Below the pieces are notes generated by a model. The model saw nothing but the letters and a program-made list of their open reading frames with translations, did not search any database and had not been told where the DNA came from. This document shows, in pieces, positions 11,176-22,852 of a stretch of DNA of 64,000 nt (position 1 is the first letter of the stretch; each line of letters begins with the position of its first letter). The position numbers and the translations under genes are program-made. Source of the DNA: Quercus robur (lineage: Eukaryota; Streptophyta; Magnoliopsida; Fagales; Fagaceae); the NCBI RefSeq assembly GCF_932294415.1, contig NC_065543.1, forward strand, positions 25,538,530 through 25,602,529, written 5' to 3'.

Positions 11176-14100
11176 GTCTGGTTACGTGTGGAGAAGGTGT
11201 TAGATACCTCACAACGCCTGTCTATAGACAACCCTTTGTTTTGGTAAAATCATAATTTAAGGATATTGGCAATTGAAAATGAGCTATTGGCATTAGCTTT
11301 CAGGGCTTTAAGCGAATTAGGCTTTGAGGTTTGGATTTGGAAAGGGTGTGGTCTCAATCGATGCTTCCCAAGTGTGTTTGGAATCGTTGCCAAATTTCCA
11401 CAGCAAAAATGTGGCAGAAATTTAGTAGCGCTTCGCCTCAGGTGTGTTATAGCACACAAAACACTACTCTCACCAAGCTTTCATCATGAGAATATGGCAA
11501 TGAAGATGCCCTATTTTCACAGCAAAAATCTAGTAGAGTTTCTTGTTTGGTGCACTATGGCGCACTGATAGGGTTTCATGCATGTGTATACGGCATGCAC
11601 CAACATGCTCGTGCCAGGATGAGTCGGAGCCCCTCAAAGCATTAAGCATGTTAATACATGTCACATACATGGGGAAACCAATGTCACTTGGTGACATGGA
11701 TTAGGAATGTCACACCGCGGCAACTATGCACATAGTATGACATGAATATGCACTTACAATAATCGCCTTGAGCATATACTCATGTCACAAGGTCTAAAGT
11801 ACACATGGCTAGAGAGGGTCACTCATGTAGCCACGAGAGTTCATCATACAAAGTGCACGATCACCCACACATGCGTAAGAATATATATATATATATATAC
11901 ACACACACATCATGCACAATGCTATCACATAAAGCAGGAAAGTAAAATAGACATTACCAACGTTCCAAAGGTATGGCCCAACAAGTTACAGAAAGTGTAA
12001 AACAGACATTGCCGTATCTAGGGAACGTGGCTCAAGCAAAGAGCAGGAAAAGCAAAGGGTACAAGGAGAGGGGGAATCCTAATACATGCTCTAGAAAAGA
12101 GGCATAGAGAAAGGGAAAGAGAAAACCACTCATGAGGGGCTAGGCCCCCCAATCTACTGAACATTGCCCTTTTTGGGCTTGTATCCTTGTCCTTTTTTTG
12201 CTGCACCTAGGAGGTCACACCCTTACTCCAAGTGTCCATGCTCCATGTGTATACATGCAATGAAAAAAAAAAAAAAAAAAAAAAAAAGGCTTGTAGATAG
12301 GCAAAGAAACAAATAAAAGGAAAGCGCACTAAAAGGCAAGCTAGCAAGTGACGCCAAACAAGGGCAAACAAACATGCTATCAGACAAAAGAGAGTGTCCT
12401 AGGAGGACAAATGTAGGTTTGGATTGGGTGCCCATAGTTCCATTAGATCGGAGTATGGATGACACATAGACTCATGCATGAACATGTAGGCAAGTGTGCA
12501 AAGATGCAAAGAAGTGAAGAAAGCCAAACAGGTGGCACAAATCAAGCAAGACAAGCATATCAACATCGCATGGAGTGCAGAAAGGGTATGCGTCAAGCAA
12601 ACCGGCACCACAAAGGTGTATATCATAAGTGGTAACATCCAAACAATCCACAAGAGGGACAGATACAACCACACAAGCAAGTGGCCTCAAAGACCAACAA
12701 TCACAGGCTTACGGAGGGCACAAAGTATGGCAAGGCCTAGATCTAGATAGAAAAACATGTATATAAAGCATAGAAGTAAGCAAGCAAACATAGACATGCA
12801 TAAAGGAAATGATTTGAACTCTTTGATATAGGTCTAGGTGTATGGATGTAGGCCTAGACCACAAGATCTAGATCTACTCCCTACCTAAAGGGCCAAAATA
12901 CAAGAAAAAGGGATAGCAAGAGATAAAAAGGCTTTAGAAACACATGGCATAACAACCAACATGTAGATCTAGACACATGAACATGGCATGGAGCACAAAA
13001 AGATACAGATCTAAACATGAACATGGCAAGGAGCACATAAGCAAGTAGATGTAGGCATAAACATGGCAAAAAGCATGGAAATAAGTAGATCTGAGCATAA
13101 GCATGCTAAAAGTCACCTAGGCACATGGATCTAAGCACAAAGACGGAATTTAGGCATATACTAGCCTAAGAGGGCTAGGCCAACATCATCAAAGCATTAA
13201 AACATGACAAAAAGAAAGGAGAATGCTATAGAACATGCTAGGAAGCAAGATAAAGCAAAGAACATGCTAGGAAAAGCAATGAAGCATATTATAAAGCAAG
13301 ATAAAGCAAAGAGTGTAGATTGTAGCTAAAAAACTATAAATACACCCTTTAAACCTCAAACCTAAGGTCCAAAGACCAAGGAGAGGAAAAATAGGGCATG
13401 AACACTTCCTCTTGATTGTTAAGAGAAGAGACAAATCAAAGGTTTCTTGATATGTTTGGGAGAGAATTTATAGAGGAAAAGAGAGAGAATCTGCCCAAAA
13501 AAAGCTCCTAATTTGCCTATTTTTTGTTTTGTTTTGTTTGTTTGTTTGTTTGTTTATTTATTTATTTTTTATAATCCAAGGGGGGTCTGGGGGTATTTAT
13601 AAGGAGTTTGTGACGCCGCCGACTTGGAATGGCCTAATGAAGGCCTTCCCAAGGTTGGATTAAGTTGATCTTGGTGGCTCTGGGAAGGTCTGGATGTGTA
13701 GTTTCTGGGAAGCTAAGGAACTTGGAAATCCAACGGTCGGATCAAAAGTTATGGCCTCGGGAAATGAGCTAGTGCGTTTTGCACGGTTTTCAAGATATCT
13801 CAACCGTTTTGACTTCGATTTCGACCCATGAATAATTGTTCGAAAAGGAATTCAATATTATTTGCAATGACATTGGTGTCAACTTGTTCCGATGGTTAGA
13901 TCAAAATTAGGGTTTTTGATGCCTTCGAGGGTCAACTTCGGGACAAACTTGATCAAAGTTGACGAAAATCTCCGAATAGCATAGGTTTGATGAAAAAGCA
14001 TGAGAAATGTTTTTTTCGAGTGGTTTTGACCAATTTTAACCTTCGGTCAACCTTAGGATGACTATGGGCATTTTGTTCAATTTGACCTAAAAGGCATTTT

Positions 14101-14235
14101 GAGTACTCCGATGCTCGAACAGGTTGTGTCACATCAATCTAGATGTTTCTGCAACCCCTTGGAGAAATGTTAACATTTTTGGAATTTTTGGGGTCCAGCA
14201 CACAAATCAAGGGCAGACAAAATATGGCATCTACA
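10860..14235 (-). mobile_element. decayed Tat/Ogre-like Ty3 LTR region
   Basis: Minus orientation is suggested by four things: a TG start (TGTAGATGCCATATTTTGTC) whose first base is 14235; a TATA box (TATAAATACCC) at 13601-13591 on the minus strand; a primer-site-like motif at 10842-10854; and the sequence 'ggagaaggtgttagatacctcacaacgcc' type near 11191, which is common in Tat/Ogre-type elements. There is no gag or pol. It contains an (ac)/(ta) repeat at 11882-11910, a poly-A run at 12260-12287, a (gttt)n/(attt)n stretch at 13530-13570, and many copies of atctagacaca/aacatggcaa-like words between 12900 and 13140. If correct the LTR is long (over 3 kb), as known for Ogre. The short ORFs here look like chance. 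Confidence 0.45.
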
Positions 14236-14769
14236 TCAGCCCTTTCTTTATTTGACATTTCAAGTGTAATGAGAGGTGTTGGATAAGGAACATAATTCTG
14301 CATATTGTTGCCCCAAAATGGCGTGCGACAACTGCACTGTTCATGGGTTGGAACTAGTCTTACCTTGATAAGGTTAAGTTGATGCAGCTGGTTTGAGAAA
14401 AATTTCTTCTGGTTTAGCTTCTTAGTACTAGGTAAAAACTCTATCTTTTTTTTTTTTTTTGGCCTCCAGCAAATATGTTAGTAGCAATGCAACTAGGAAA
14501 GCATCCTAGCACTTATTTTATACTAGGTATTTTTTCATATAAGTTTTTTATTTTTTTATTTATGCCATAATGATGTTGGAAAAAATATCTGTTCACATGT
14601 TTAAGTAGCATAGGCAAACTTGCATATGTTGGATGCTATGAAAACACATGAAACACTATGAAAACTAAGGCAAGGTAGATATGAGAAACTATGCATGATA
14701 AAAATGGAAAATTTTGGGAGATTGAAAATGTGAGAACAATGCAATTTTGAGTAATGGTACTTTTGGAAA
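14236..14769. other. non-coding, nothing recognised
   Basis: AT-rich sequence with a poly-T run at 14446-14460. No ORF, RNA or repeat of note was seen before the minisatellite. Confidence 0.4.
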
Positions 14770-15405
14770 ACATAGGATTAAACAATCACTGCCAAATTTG
14801 AATTTCGATGAGACTCAATGGTCCTTGCAGAATCTGAATCTCAAGGAAGACATAGGATTAAACGGTCGTTACCAAATCTGAATGTCGATGAGACTAAATG
14901 GTCGCTGCGAATTTGAATCTCGAAGAAGGCATAGGATTAAATGGTCACTACCGAATATGAATCCTAATGAGACTAAATGGTTACTACCAAATCTGAATCT
15001 CGAAGAAGGCATAGGATTAAATAGTCATTGCCGAATTTGAATCACTATGACACTAAACGGTCGCTGTCGAGTCTGAATCTTGAAGAAGGCATAGGATTAA
15101 ACGGTCGCTGTCGAATTTGAATCCTGATGAGGGGTATTTTTAAAACTTGGAATACTTTTGAGGCAAAAAAGATAGGATTAAATGGTCATTGCCGAATTTG
15201 AATCCTCATAGAGGTATTTTGAAAATCTTGATATACTTTTGAGGCAAAAGAGATAGGATTAAATGGTCGTTGCCAAATCAAAATCCCAAGAGAGGTATTT
15301 TGAAAACTTTGACATTTTGAGATAAAAATAGATAGGATTAAATGGTTGGTGCCAACTTTGAATCCTAAGAGAGGTATTTTGAAAATTTTGATATTCTAAG
15401 AAAAC
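14770..15405. repeat. two-phase minisatellite (about 80-bp units)
   Basis: The left half (about 14770-15120) is built from alternating ~40-bp half-units of the type 'aggattaaa(c/t)ggtc.(c/t)tgcc.aa.(c/t)tgaat(c/g)' and 'gactaaa(t/c)ggtc.ctgc.gaatctgaatct(c/t)gaag'. The right half (15120-15405) keeps the first half-unit but replaces the second with 'gaggtattttgaaaa(c/t)ttgatat'. About eight full-length units are recognisable. No unit is identical to its neighbour, so the array is old. Such arrays are frequent beside Tat/Ogre LTR elements. Confidence 0.7.
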
Positions 15406-15460
15406 ATGACATCTTGGTATGAATTGTCCTCCTTTAAAATCAATCTTGCCGTGTGGTAAC

Positions 15461-16157
15461 CTATGAAGCACGGGTGCATTTCGGGACTCGGCAATTTTTG
15501 AAAAAGGTGGGTGCGGGTGCAGCAGGACTCAGCGATTAAAAAATTATTAAAAATATTTTTATATAGTGAATTTAATATTTTTATATAAAATATTCAAATA
15601 AATGGTAGAATTTATTATTAAAAAACAATTATTTATGATTTGTTTTTAATAAAATCAATACTTTTGGTAATTGTAAACAAAAAACCAAATTTCAAGTAGG
15701 TTCCTTTACTCATTTTCCAATTTCCAATCCCACCCACATTAAATAATTGAATTTCCCACCTACTTAATTTATATTCTTTTGCTACGTACCTTTATTCTTC
15801 TTCCATCCATTTTTTTTTTTTTTTTTGTGTCTTCTCATCTTCTTCTTCCTTCTTTTTTTTTTTTTTTTTTCCTCTCACAAGGCCACATGAAGCAGAAGAA
15901 TGGCAGTTGCTTCCCATTTCAGCTTGTTTCGATGGCTGTTTTGGCCGGAATCGGCCTGTTTCGATGGCCATTTCGGCCGAAATCGGTTCCCGTTTCCACC
16001 GAAATCGGCTTGTTTTGGCCCGAATCTACGCAAATCTGGCCAAGTCAGTGCGAATCCAAAAAAAAAAAAAGGGAGAGTCGGTGAGTCGGACGTCAGACGT
16101 CGAACGTCGCATCAAACTCTGGTACGACGACCTTGGAGCCGCGTCGGTGCTTTCTAG
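15461..16157. mobile_element. non-autonomous hAT element, copy 1
   Basis: The 697-bp element has ends ctatgaagcac and gtgctttctag, which form an 11-bp inverted pair with two mismatches. It is flanked by a perfect 8-bp direct repeat gtggtaac (15453-15460 and 16158-16165). Size of TSD and ends fit hAT. There is no ORF for a transposase; the inside has an AT-rich part, poly-T runs (15814-15828, 15852-15871), and a degenerate run of tttcggccgaaatcgg-like words (15930-16030). The target is the LINE. Confidence 0.85.
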
Positions 16158-16252
16158 GTGGTAACCCGATTTCATCGTGTACTCCCCTCTTTTGTTGAGT
16201 AGCCATATTATAACATCAGAAATATATCTTCTACTCAAAGGAGCCTGAACAA
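16158..16252 (-). repeat. 95-bp LINE segment between hAT copies (first copy)
   Basis: On the minus strand it encodes LSRRYISDVIIWLLNKRG and continues to KSGYH, a plant LINE ORF2 C-terminal region. The same 95 bp recur at 16944-17038 with a few differences. It starts with the copy 1 TSD and ends with the second-insertion TSD, so it is exactly the DNA that lay between the two original hAT target sites. Confidence 0.85.
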
Positions 16253-16943
16253 CTATGAAGCACGGGTGCGTTTCGGGACTCGGGTGAGAGTGCGAGGGAC
16301 TCGGGTGAGAGTGCGAGTGCGTCGGAACTCGGCGATTAAAAAATTATTAAAAATATTTTTATATAGTGAATTTAATATTTTTATATAAAAAAATTCAAAT
16401 AAATAGTAGAATTTATTATTAAAAAACAATTATTTATGATTTGTTTTTAATAAAATCAATACTTTTGGTAATTGTAAACAAAAAACCACATTTCAAGTAG
16501 GTTCCTTTACTCATTTTCCAATTCCCAAGCCCACCCACATTAAATAATTGACTTTCTCACCTACTTAATTTATATTTTTTTGTTACGTACCTTTATTCTT
16601 CTTCCATCCATTTTTTTTTTTTTTTGTATCTTATCATCTTTTTCTTCCTTCTCTTTTTTTTTTTTTTTCCTCTCACAAGGCCACATGAAGTAGAAGAATG
16701 GTAGCCGCTTCCCATTTTAGCCTCTTTCGACGGCTATTTCGGCCATATCGGCTTGTTTCAGTGGCCGTTTCGGTCGTATCAGTTCCCATTTCCGCCGGAA
16801 TCGGCTCGTTTTGGCCCGAATTAGCGCAAATCTTGCCGAATCAGCACCAATCCAAAAAAAAAGTGGAGAGTCGGCGAGTCGGATGCTGAACACTGCATCG
16901 GACTCTGGTACAGCGACCTTGGAGCCGCGTTGGTGCTTTCTAG
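16253..16943. mobile_element. non-autonomous hAT element, copy 2 (recombinant)
   Basis: A 691-bp copy with the same ends as copy 1. Its flanks do not match each other: ctgaacaa on the left, gtggcaac on the right. The left flank pairs with the right flank of copy 3 (ccgaacaa), and the right flank pairs with the TSD of copy 1 (gtggtaac). This is what unequal exchange between two neighbouring copies produces. No coding capacity. Confidence 0.85.
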
Positions 16944-17038
16944 GTGGCAACCCGATTTCATCATGTACTCCCCTCTTTTGTTGAGTAGCCACATTATAAC
17001 ATCAGAAATATATCTTCTACTCAAAGGAACCCAAAAAA
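16944..17038 (-). repeat. 95-bp LINE segment between hAT copies (second copy)
   Basis: Duplicate of 16158-16252 (for example gtggcaac for gtggtaac, and ccaaaaaa for ctgaacaa at its end). It shows that the duplicated unit was hAT plus 95 bp of LINE. Confidence 0.85.
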
Positions 17039-17447
17039 CTATGAAGCACGGGTGCTTTCGAGACTTGGGTGTGGGTACGGGTGCGGGACTTGGCAATTTT
17101 TGAAAAAGGTGGGTGCGGGTGCGGCAGGACTCGGCAATTAAAAAATTATTAAAAATATTTTTATATAGTGAATTTAATATTTTTATATAAAAAAATTGAA
17201 ATAAATGGTAGAATTTATTATTAAAAAATAATTATTTATGATTTGTTTTTAATAAAATCAATACTTTTGGTACTTGTAAAAAAAAAAAAAACCACATTTC
17301 AAGTATGTTCCTGTACTCATTTTCCAATTCCCAAGCCCACCCACGTTAAATAATTGACTTTCCCACCTACTTAATTTATATTCTTTTGTTACGTACCTTT
17401 ATTCTTCTTCCATCCATTTTTTTGTGCCTTCTCATCTTCTTCTTCCT

Positions 17448-17506
<59 letters not shown>

Positions 17507-17842
17507 TCCACTCACAAGGCCACATGAGGCAGAAGAATGGTAGCCACTTCCTATTTCAGCCTGTTTCGACGGTCGTTTTGGCCTGAATCGGCCGTATCGG
17601 CCTGTTTTGGTGGCCATTTCGGCCGAAATCGATCGAATCAGCATGTTTCGGTGGCTGTTTTGGCCGTATCGGTTCCCGTTTTCGTAGGAATCGGCCCGTT
17701 TTGGCCCGAATCAACGCGAATTTGGCAGAGTCGGCATGAATCAGTGCGAATCCAAAAAAAAAAAAAAAGGGGAGAGTCGGCGAGTCGGACGCCGCGTCGA
17801 ACTCCGGTATAGCGACCTTAGAGCCATGTCGGTGCTTTCTAG
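17039..17842. mobile_element. non-autonomous hAT element, copy 3
   Basis: An 804-bp copy with the same ends. It is longer mainly because of a run of about 56 T at 17450-17505 and extra cggccgtatcgg-like units. The right flank ccgaacaa (17843-17850) matches the left flank of copy 2 (ctgaacaa, 16245-16252) in 7 of 8 bases, so together copies 2 and 3 carry the TSD of the second original insertion. Confidence 0.85.
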
Positions 17843-20775
17843 CCGAACAATTGAATCAGCGTCCTTCCTATGGAAATTTGCAGCAAGGAAACCTCGATCC
17901 CAATCATGAGTTTCCCAATTAATGAGATCTGAAACTCTCCAATCCTGCTCTTCAGCCAACGGTGGGTGTAAAATTTTATTTGTTGGATAATTAGGAATCC
18001 AACGATCTTGAGTAACCCAAATTGAAGAACCATCCCCTACTCTCCAACAACACCTTTTTTTTAGAATTGGTTGAGCTACGAGTAAGATTTTCCAAACAAA
18101 GGAGCTATTCAAAGCATCAATGGCTTCCAAAAAAATTACTCCATCTTTGCTTTGCTAGCATAGCAAGATTAAAGCTTCATTTATCTCTAAAGCTGATGCC
18201 TCCCTCTCTTTTTGGTTGAGTTAGCACCTTCCAATTTTTCCAATGAATCTTTCTTTCATTGTTAACTTGTCCCCACCAAAATCTAGCACACATGGCATTT
18301 AGATCATTACAAAGCTTTGCTGGTAGCAGGAAGACTCCCATCTTATTTGTAGGAATAGATTGTGCCATTGCTTTGATGAGTATTTCCTTGCTTGCTCTAG
18401 ACAGTAATTATCCTTTCCATCCTTGATTTTTCTTCCAAAATCTATCCTTCAAAAAAGAAAAAGTTTAGTATTTTGATCAGCCCACAAGGGTGTGCAGCCC
18501 GAGATAGGACTCAAACCATTCAACCTCCCTGATTCCCAGTGCTGTCTTAATCCTCTCCCTTTGTTCACCATCTGTATTGGTACTAAAGTATACATATGAT
18601 TTTTCAAGATTAATGCATTGGCCCAATGAAGCCGCACATGTCTGTAGTACTTCAGTAGTAGCTTACACTTCCTCCGGGTTAGCCCGGAAAAATAGCAATG
18701 AATCATCTGTGAATAACAAATGGGATAAAGGAGGTGCTTTCCTACAAATAGATACACCATGAATCCTCCCTTCCGCTTCTGCCTTTGCTAACAAAGATGA
18801 AAAGCCCTCTACACACAACAAAAATAGATAAGGGGATAAGGGGATCTCCTTGTCGAAGCCCCCTAGAGGGTAGAATATTACCATAAGCCTTTCCATTAAT
18901 GCGAACTGAGAAGGTAGGCGTTGTCACACAACTCATGACTCTATCAATACATGCTTTAAGTAGACCCAATTTGGTCATAATGCCCTTCAGAAAGACCATT
19001 CAACCCGGTCATATGCTTTGCTAATGTCCAATTTTAGTGCCAAAGAACCTCGTCCGCCTAATCTTCTACTGTGCATAGTATGTAAAGTCTCATATACCAC
19101 TAACACATCAGTAATCAGACAACTAGGAACAAAAGCACTTTGGGTGGGAGATATTAGTTAAGGGAGAATGAGCTCTAATCTATTAGCCAAAACCTTAGAA
19201 ATAATTTTATATATAACATTACAAAGGCTGATAGGTCTGTAATCAGTCATTCTTTCAGGCAACTTAACTTTAGGAATAAGAACTATATAAGTATAATTAA
19301 TACTAGGCAACGTGGTTCCATTATTCAAAAAATCTAATACAACAGCACTCACATCATCACCCACAATATGCCAAAATTTTTGATAAAAGAGAGCATTCAT
19401 ACCATCAGGTCTAAGAGCCTATGTTGATCCTATTTAGAACAATGCCGCTTTGATTTCTTCTGCACTATATTCACTGGACAATACATCTAGCATGTCCGAG
19501 GTCACTTTGTGAGGTATTGTGTTAACACATTCTTCCATTTGGTCACATCCACTTGAAATAAAAATAGACTCAAAATAATTTGTTGCCACCCCAACAATAT
19601 CGTTCATATCTTCTACCTAAATCTACTATTGATTTCTTATCCCCTGAATGAAATTTCGGCATTGTTGTTAGGAGGCCTTAGAATGGAAAAAATTTGTGTT
19701 TTTATACTCATTTTTCATCCAAGAAACTCTAGAACATTGATGCCAATATATCTCTTGCTTGATGAAAAGATCATCCAATCTCTTGCTAACATTCAAGAAC
19801 TCGGCCTTATTCTCCTCGGTCGATGCACTTGAATTTAAAATCTCAACCTTTTCCTACAGCTTCTTGATCTCTTCTGTATCAAGATGGGTCTTCGAAGCAC
19901 CCTATGCAAACAAACTTTCCCCACAACCCTTGATTTTCTCCTTTATTGCTTACATGGCCGAACCTGCCCCACTCATTGAGCTCCATGCACCATCCACTGT
20001 CATCTCATAATCATCCCAAAACAACCACGATTCTTCAATTGGAAACCCCATGCTCCATTGACACAAAACCCTCTATCTGATTGGTCCGCAGGATTAAAGG
20101 GAGGTGGTTTGAAGTGTGTGACACCAGATGTGTTATCGTAGTAGCTGGAAATTTCTACCTCCACCCAATATTACTCACTACTCTATCCAAATGTTGCCTT
20201 GTATTTGCTCTCCCCGATCTTTTATTATTCCATGTAAAAGAATAACCACAAAATCCCAAATCAAGTAAGCCACACGAATCTAGTGCCGAGCCAAACTCCG
20301 CCCTCTACTTAAAAGGTGGTGGATGAGCACTTAGTTTTTCTCCTACATGCAATATTGCGTTAAAATCTCCAATACAACACCAAGGACCTTTTAACAGCAT
20401 AGACAAATGAGAAAGGAGAGCCTATGATCACGCTTTCTGGCTAGCCTTAGTCTAACCATAGAAGCATGTTAAATTCCATTGAAAACCATCTTCTTCCTCC
20501 ATTGTAGCTAGAATATGGTTTTTGGTGTAATTTATCATATCAAGCTTCACCTTTGGTTTCCAAAGTAAAGCTTGGCCTCCCATTGAATTCGGTTTCTTGA
20601 TAATAAGCTTGTTCCTGAAAGGCAATTCTTTACAGTGTCTGTCAAATCCTTCCTTATCCAAATGTGTTTCTATTAAAAAACACACCGTGGGTACTTGCTC
20701 CCTCACCATTTTATGAAGGCTACGAATTGTTCAAGGGTTCCCAAGCCCTTGGTAATTCCAACCTAAGAACCTCAT
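17843..20775 (-). pseudogene. LINE ORF2 (endonuclease + reverse transcriptase)
   Basis: ORF2 begins MRFLGWN at 20775 and soon meets an in-frame stop. Endonuclease pieces are FLIETHLD (about 20670), IGDFNAIL (about 20360) and a segment where the catalytic SDH is SNH (about 20100). Reverse-transcriptase pieces are YRPISLCNV (about 19245), GLRQGDPL...(about 18840) and FTDD at about 18710, where most plant LINEs have FADD. Downstream are NAMCARFWWG (about 18290), the region WRVGDGSSIWV..DRW (about 18020) and ...HRKDADSIV at 17850. There it is cut by a hAT insertion. Multiple stops and frameshifts are present, so no protein is made. Confidence 0.8.
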
Positions 20776-20951
20776 TGCAATCGGCAAGAGTGGTTCTACC
20801 CCCCCCCCCCAATTCCTCTCGCCGTTGTGGTCATTTGTGAAAACTCCTCAACCTTCTCACATTTCCCCAGATTTCCATCAGCAGTCAATTCCATGCTAAT
20901 CTCTTTTTGTTGCACTCCATGTTTACCTAAAGTAGGTAACTCAATTGTTGC

Positions 20952-22193
20952 TTAACCATCTAGCCCACAAACCATACGAGCCAATCTTTTCCAAGTGGGT
21001 CGAATTTTAAGTGACAGAAGCCCATCTGATTTCAAATTCTCAACGTGCTTAACAACTGAATTTAGCTTAGCACCATCCTTTTTTGAATTTGAGTCATCCA
21101 TGTTACTCTCATCCTTTGAATTCAAATAAAAAGATTTGCTCCCTATCCAACTTGAGTCTAGCCAATCTATATCTGTCTTTATCCTCCCTTCTATTTCAGA
21201 CATAACTTCCCCACCTATCTCAATCCTTCCTTCCTTCTTAGAAAAATCCTCCCCACCACCCAAAACAATCCCTAACGTATCAGACCGTCCTTCCTTACAT
21301 CTGCCATGCACCATAAGGCTTGCTAAGTTGGTTTGAGCCACCACCTCCTTCTCACTCAGATCCTTATCGTGTCTATGCCCTGTATCCATTTCTTGCTCAC
21401 TTTTTGAAGTACATGGTCGATATGAATCACACCTGGACGGCGACCAAGGACAACCACCACTAGCTCGCAACCACCCCTCATAGTGAAAATTGACTTCCTC
21501 TCCATTTTTCGTGAAAGCAAAGTAAGTATCACAATACTTAAGATCATTGCCTAGTAATCCACAATAATGACAGAACAAAGGCAATCTCTCTTACTTGAAG
21601 GCAGCCTAATTTTTCTATCCATCTAAACCCGAAAGAAAACCCCCACGTCTGATGAGCTTTGAAATGGGAAGAGCCATTTTGACTCTCATGAATAAATTCA
21701 ACATATCTTGTCTACGCCTCCTTTCCACCTTTACCACCATACCCAACCGACCTTTAACTTCCGTTGCTACTTAAGGACAAACCATAACAAATGGGGCACC
21801 CCATATCTACACCCATAGAGTAACTAAGTCAAATTTTACTTTTTTTGCAGTCATTCTTGATTGCCAACGACACAACATCAGAGCTTGATTATCAAACATC
21901 CATAGACCCTCTCTTATTACTCACTCCATATCAAACTCTGTATTAAACTTGAATTGGAACAAATTTGACTTGACTTCAACTATCTGCAGTCCTTCATTTA
22001 TTCCCCATGCTTTCCTCAACATATTCTGAGCCACTCTCTTATTAAAAGGCTTGCATGTGAGAAAATTCTCAATCAAACTTTGAGCACAACTCTCTATTTC
22101 TTCCTTCCAACCCTCCTCCAAAATAACTATCACTTCTTCTTTGTCTGTGGTAAGCTTCATATTCTCTAGACTACTAATCACATCTTCTGCCAT
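20952..22193 (-). pseudogene. LINE ORF1 (DUF4283 / zf-CCHC_4 type)
   Basis: The start MAEDVISSLENMKL is at 22193. An N-terminal DUF4283-like region (to 21921) is followed by a stretch with RRGGFLSGLDG just before the zinc segment (about 21630) and then LPLFCHYCGLLGNDLKYC at about 21585-21530. The knuckle should be CCHC, but the His position is Asn, so zinc binding is probably lost. Stops occur between 21585 and 21920. The last part is a low-complexity acidic/Ser-rich tail. ORF1 proteins of this class bind the LINE RNA. It lies directly upstream of ORF2 with about 180 bp between. Confidence 0.75.
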
Positions 22194-22852
22194 TTTGCAA
22201 AAAGAAAAGAAAAAGATAGACCCTTAGTAAACCTAAGGGAGGGAGAAGTCTCATTGGTACATGAGGGGGAGAGCTCCTACAGCTTATATCCAGGGGAGGA
22301 GTTAGGGGGGGTTGAGGGGGGGGCAGTTGCCCCCCTAGCCCACCCAAAAAATACCCTTAGTTATTATAGCTAATACTTATTAAATATTCTTGCCTACTTT
22401 TTGTTTTTGGGTTTATTAAATACCACTATGTTTCTTTGGTCTTGAAATAGAGTACAATTTCTAAACGAACCATTGAGGAACCTTAAGTCCTCTATTAGCA
22501 TGTTTTGCATTGAATTTTTTAGTTGGTCCCTACCATATTATAATTTGAACCTTTTCTAGATCTAAGTTAACCAAAATAATAGAAATTCACATATATTACA
22601 CTCAATATTTATCTAACTAATAATAGTTTCTTTCATAACTTGAGTTTTGGCCAATGGAGTCAATATTGTACTGTACCGACACCTTAGCCGATACAGAAAC
22701 ACGGCTATTTCATACCGCTTTTTGTACCTGAGTTTGTCGGGTTGTACTGGCAAAATCGAGAAAAAAATCGGATACCAGCCAGAAAAAGAATACCGGCCGG
22801 TAAAAAAAAAAAAAAAAAATTAAATGTTTAACGGTAAAAGAAAATACCATGT

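Larger units (their letters stand above)
15406..22193 (-). mobile_element. L1-type non-LTR retrotransposon (LINE), interrupted
   Basis: A plant LINE runs from ORF1 (starting 22193) through the ORF2 endonuclease and reverse transcriptase to a C-terminal segment, read on the minus strand. It is split by the hAT cluster at 15461-17842. The reading picks up on both sides of the hAT insertions: ...DADSIV at 17850, then LSRRYISDVI..W at about 17030 and 16240, then GYHTARLILKED at about 15460-15420. The 3' zinc-binding and RNase H part and the poly-A tail are missing beyond about 15405, where the minisatellite starts. Many stops show it is dead. Confidence 0.8.

Noticed and set aside
11266-11568. 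100-codon + strand ORF
   Set aside because: Lies in the decayed Tat-like region, with an overlapping minus ORF and no recognisable domain.
15779-17812. Several 60-100 codon ORFs in the hAT cluster
   Set aside because: They follow poly-T runs and tttcggccgaaa-type repeats, change between copies, and encode nothing recognisable. Only the 95-bp LINE segments and the outer LINE are real coding relics.
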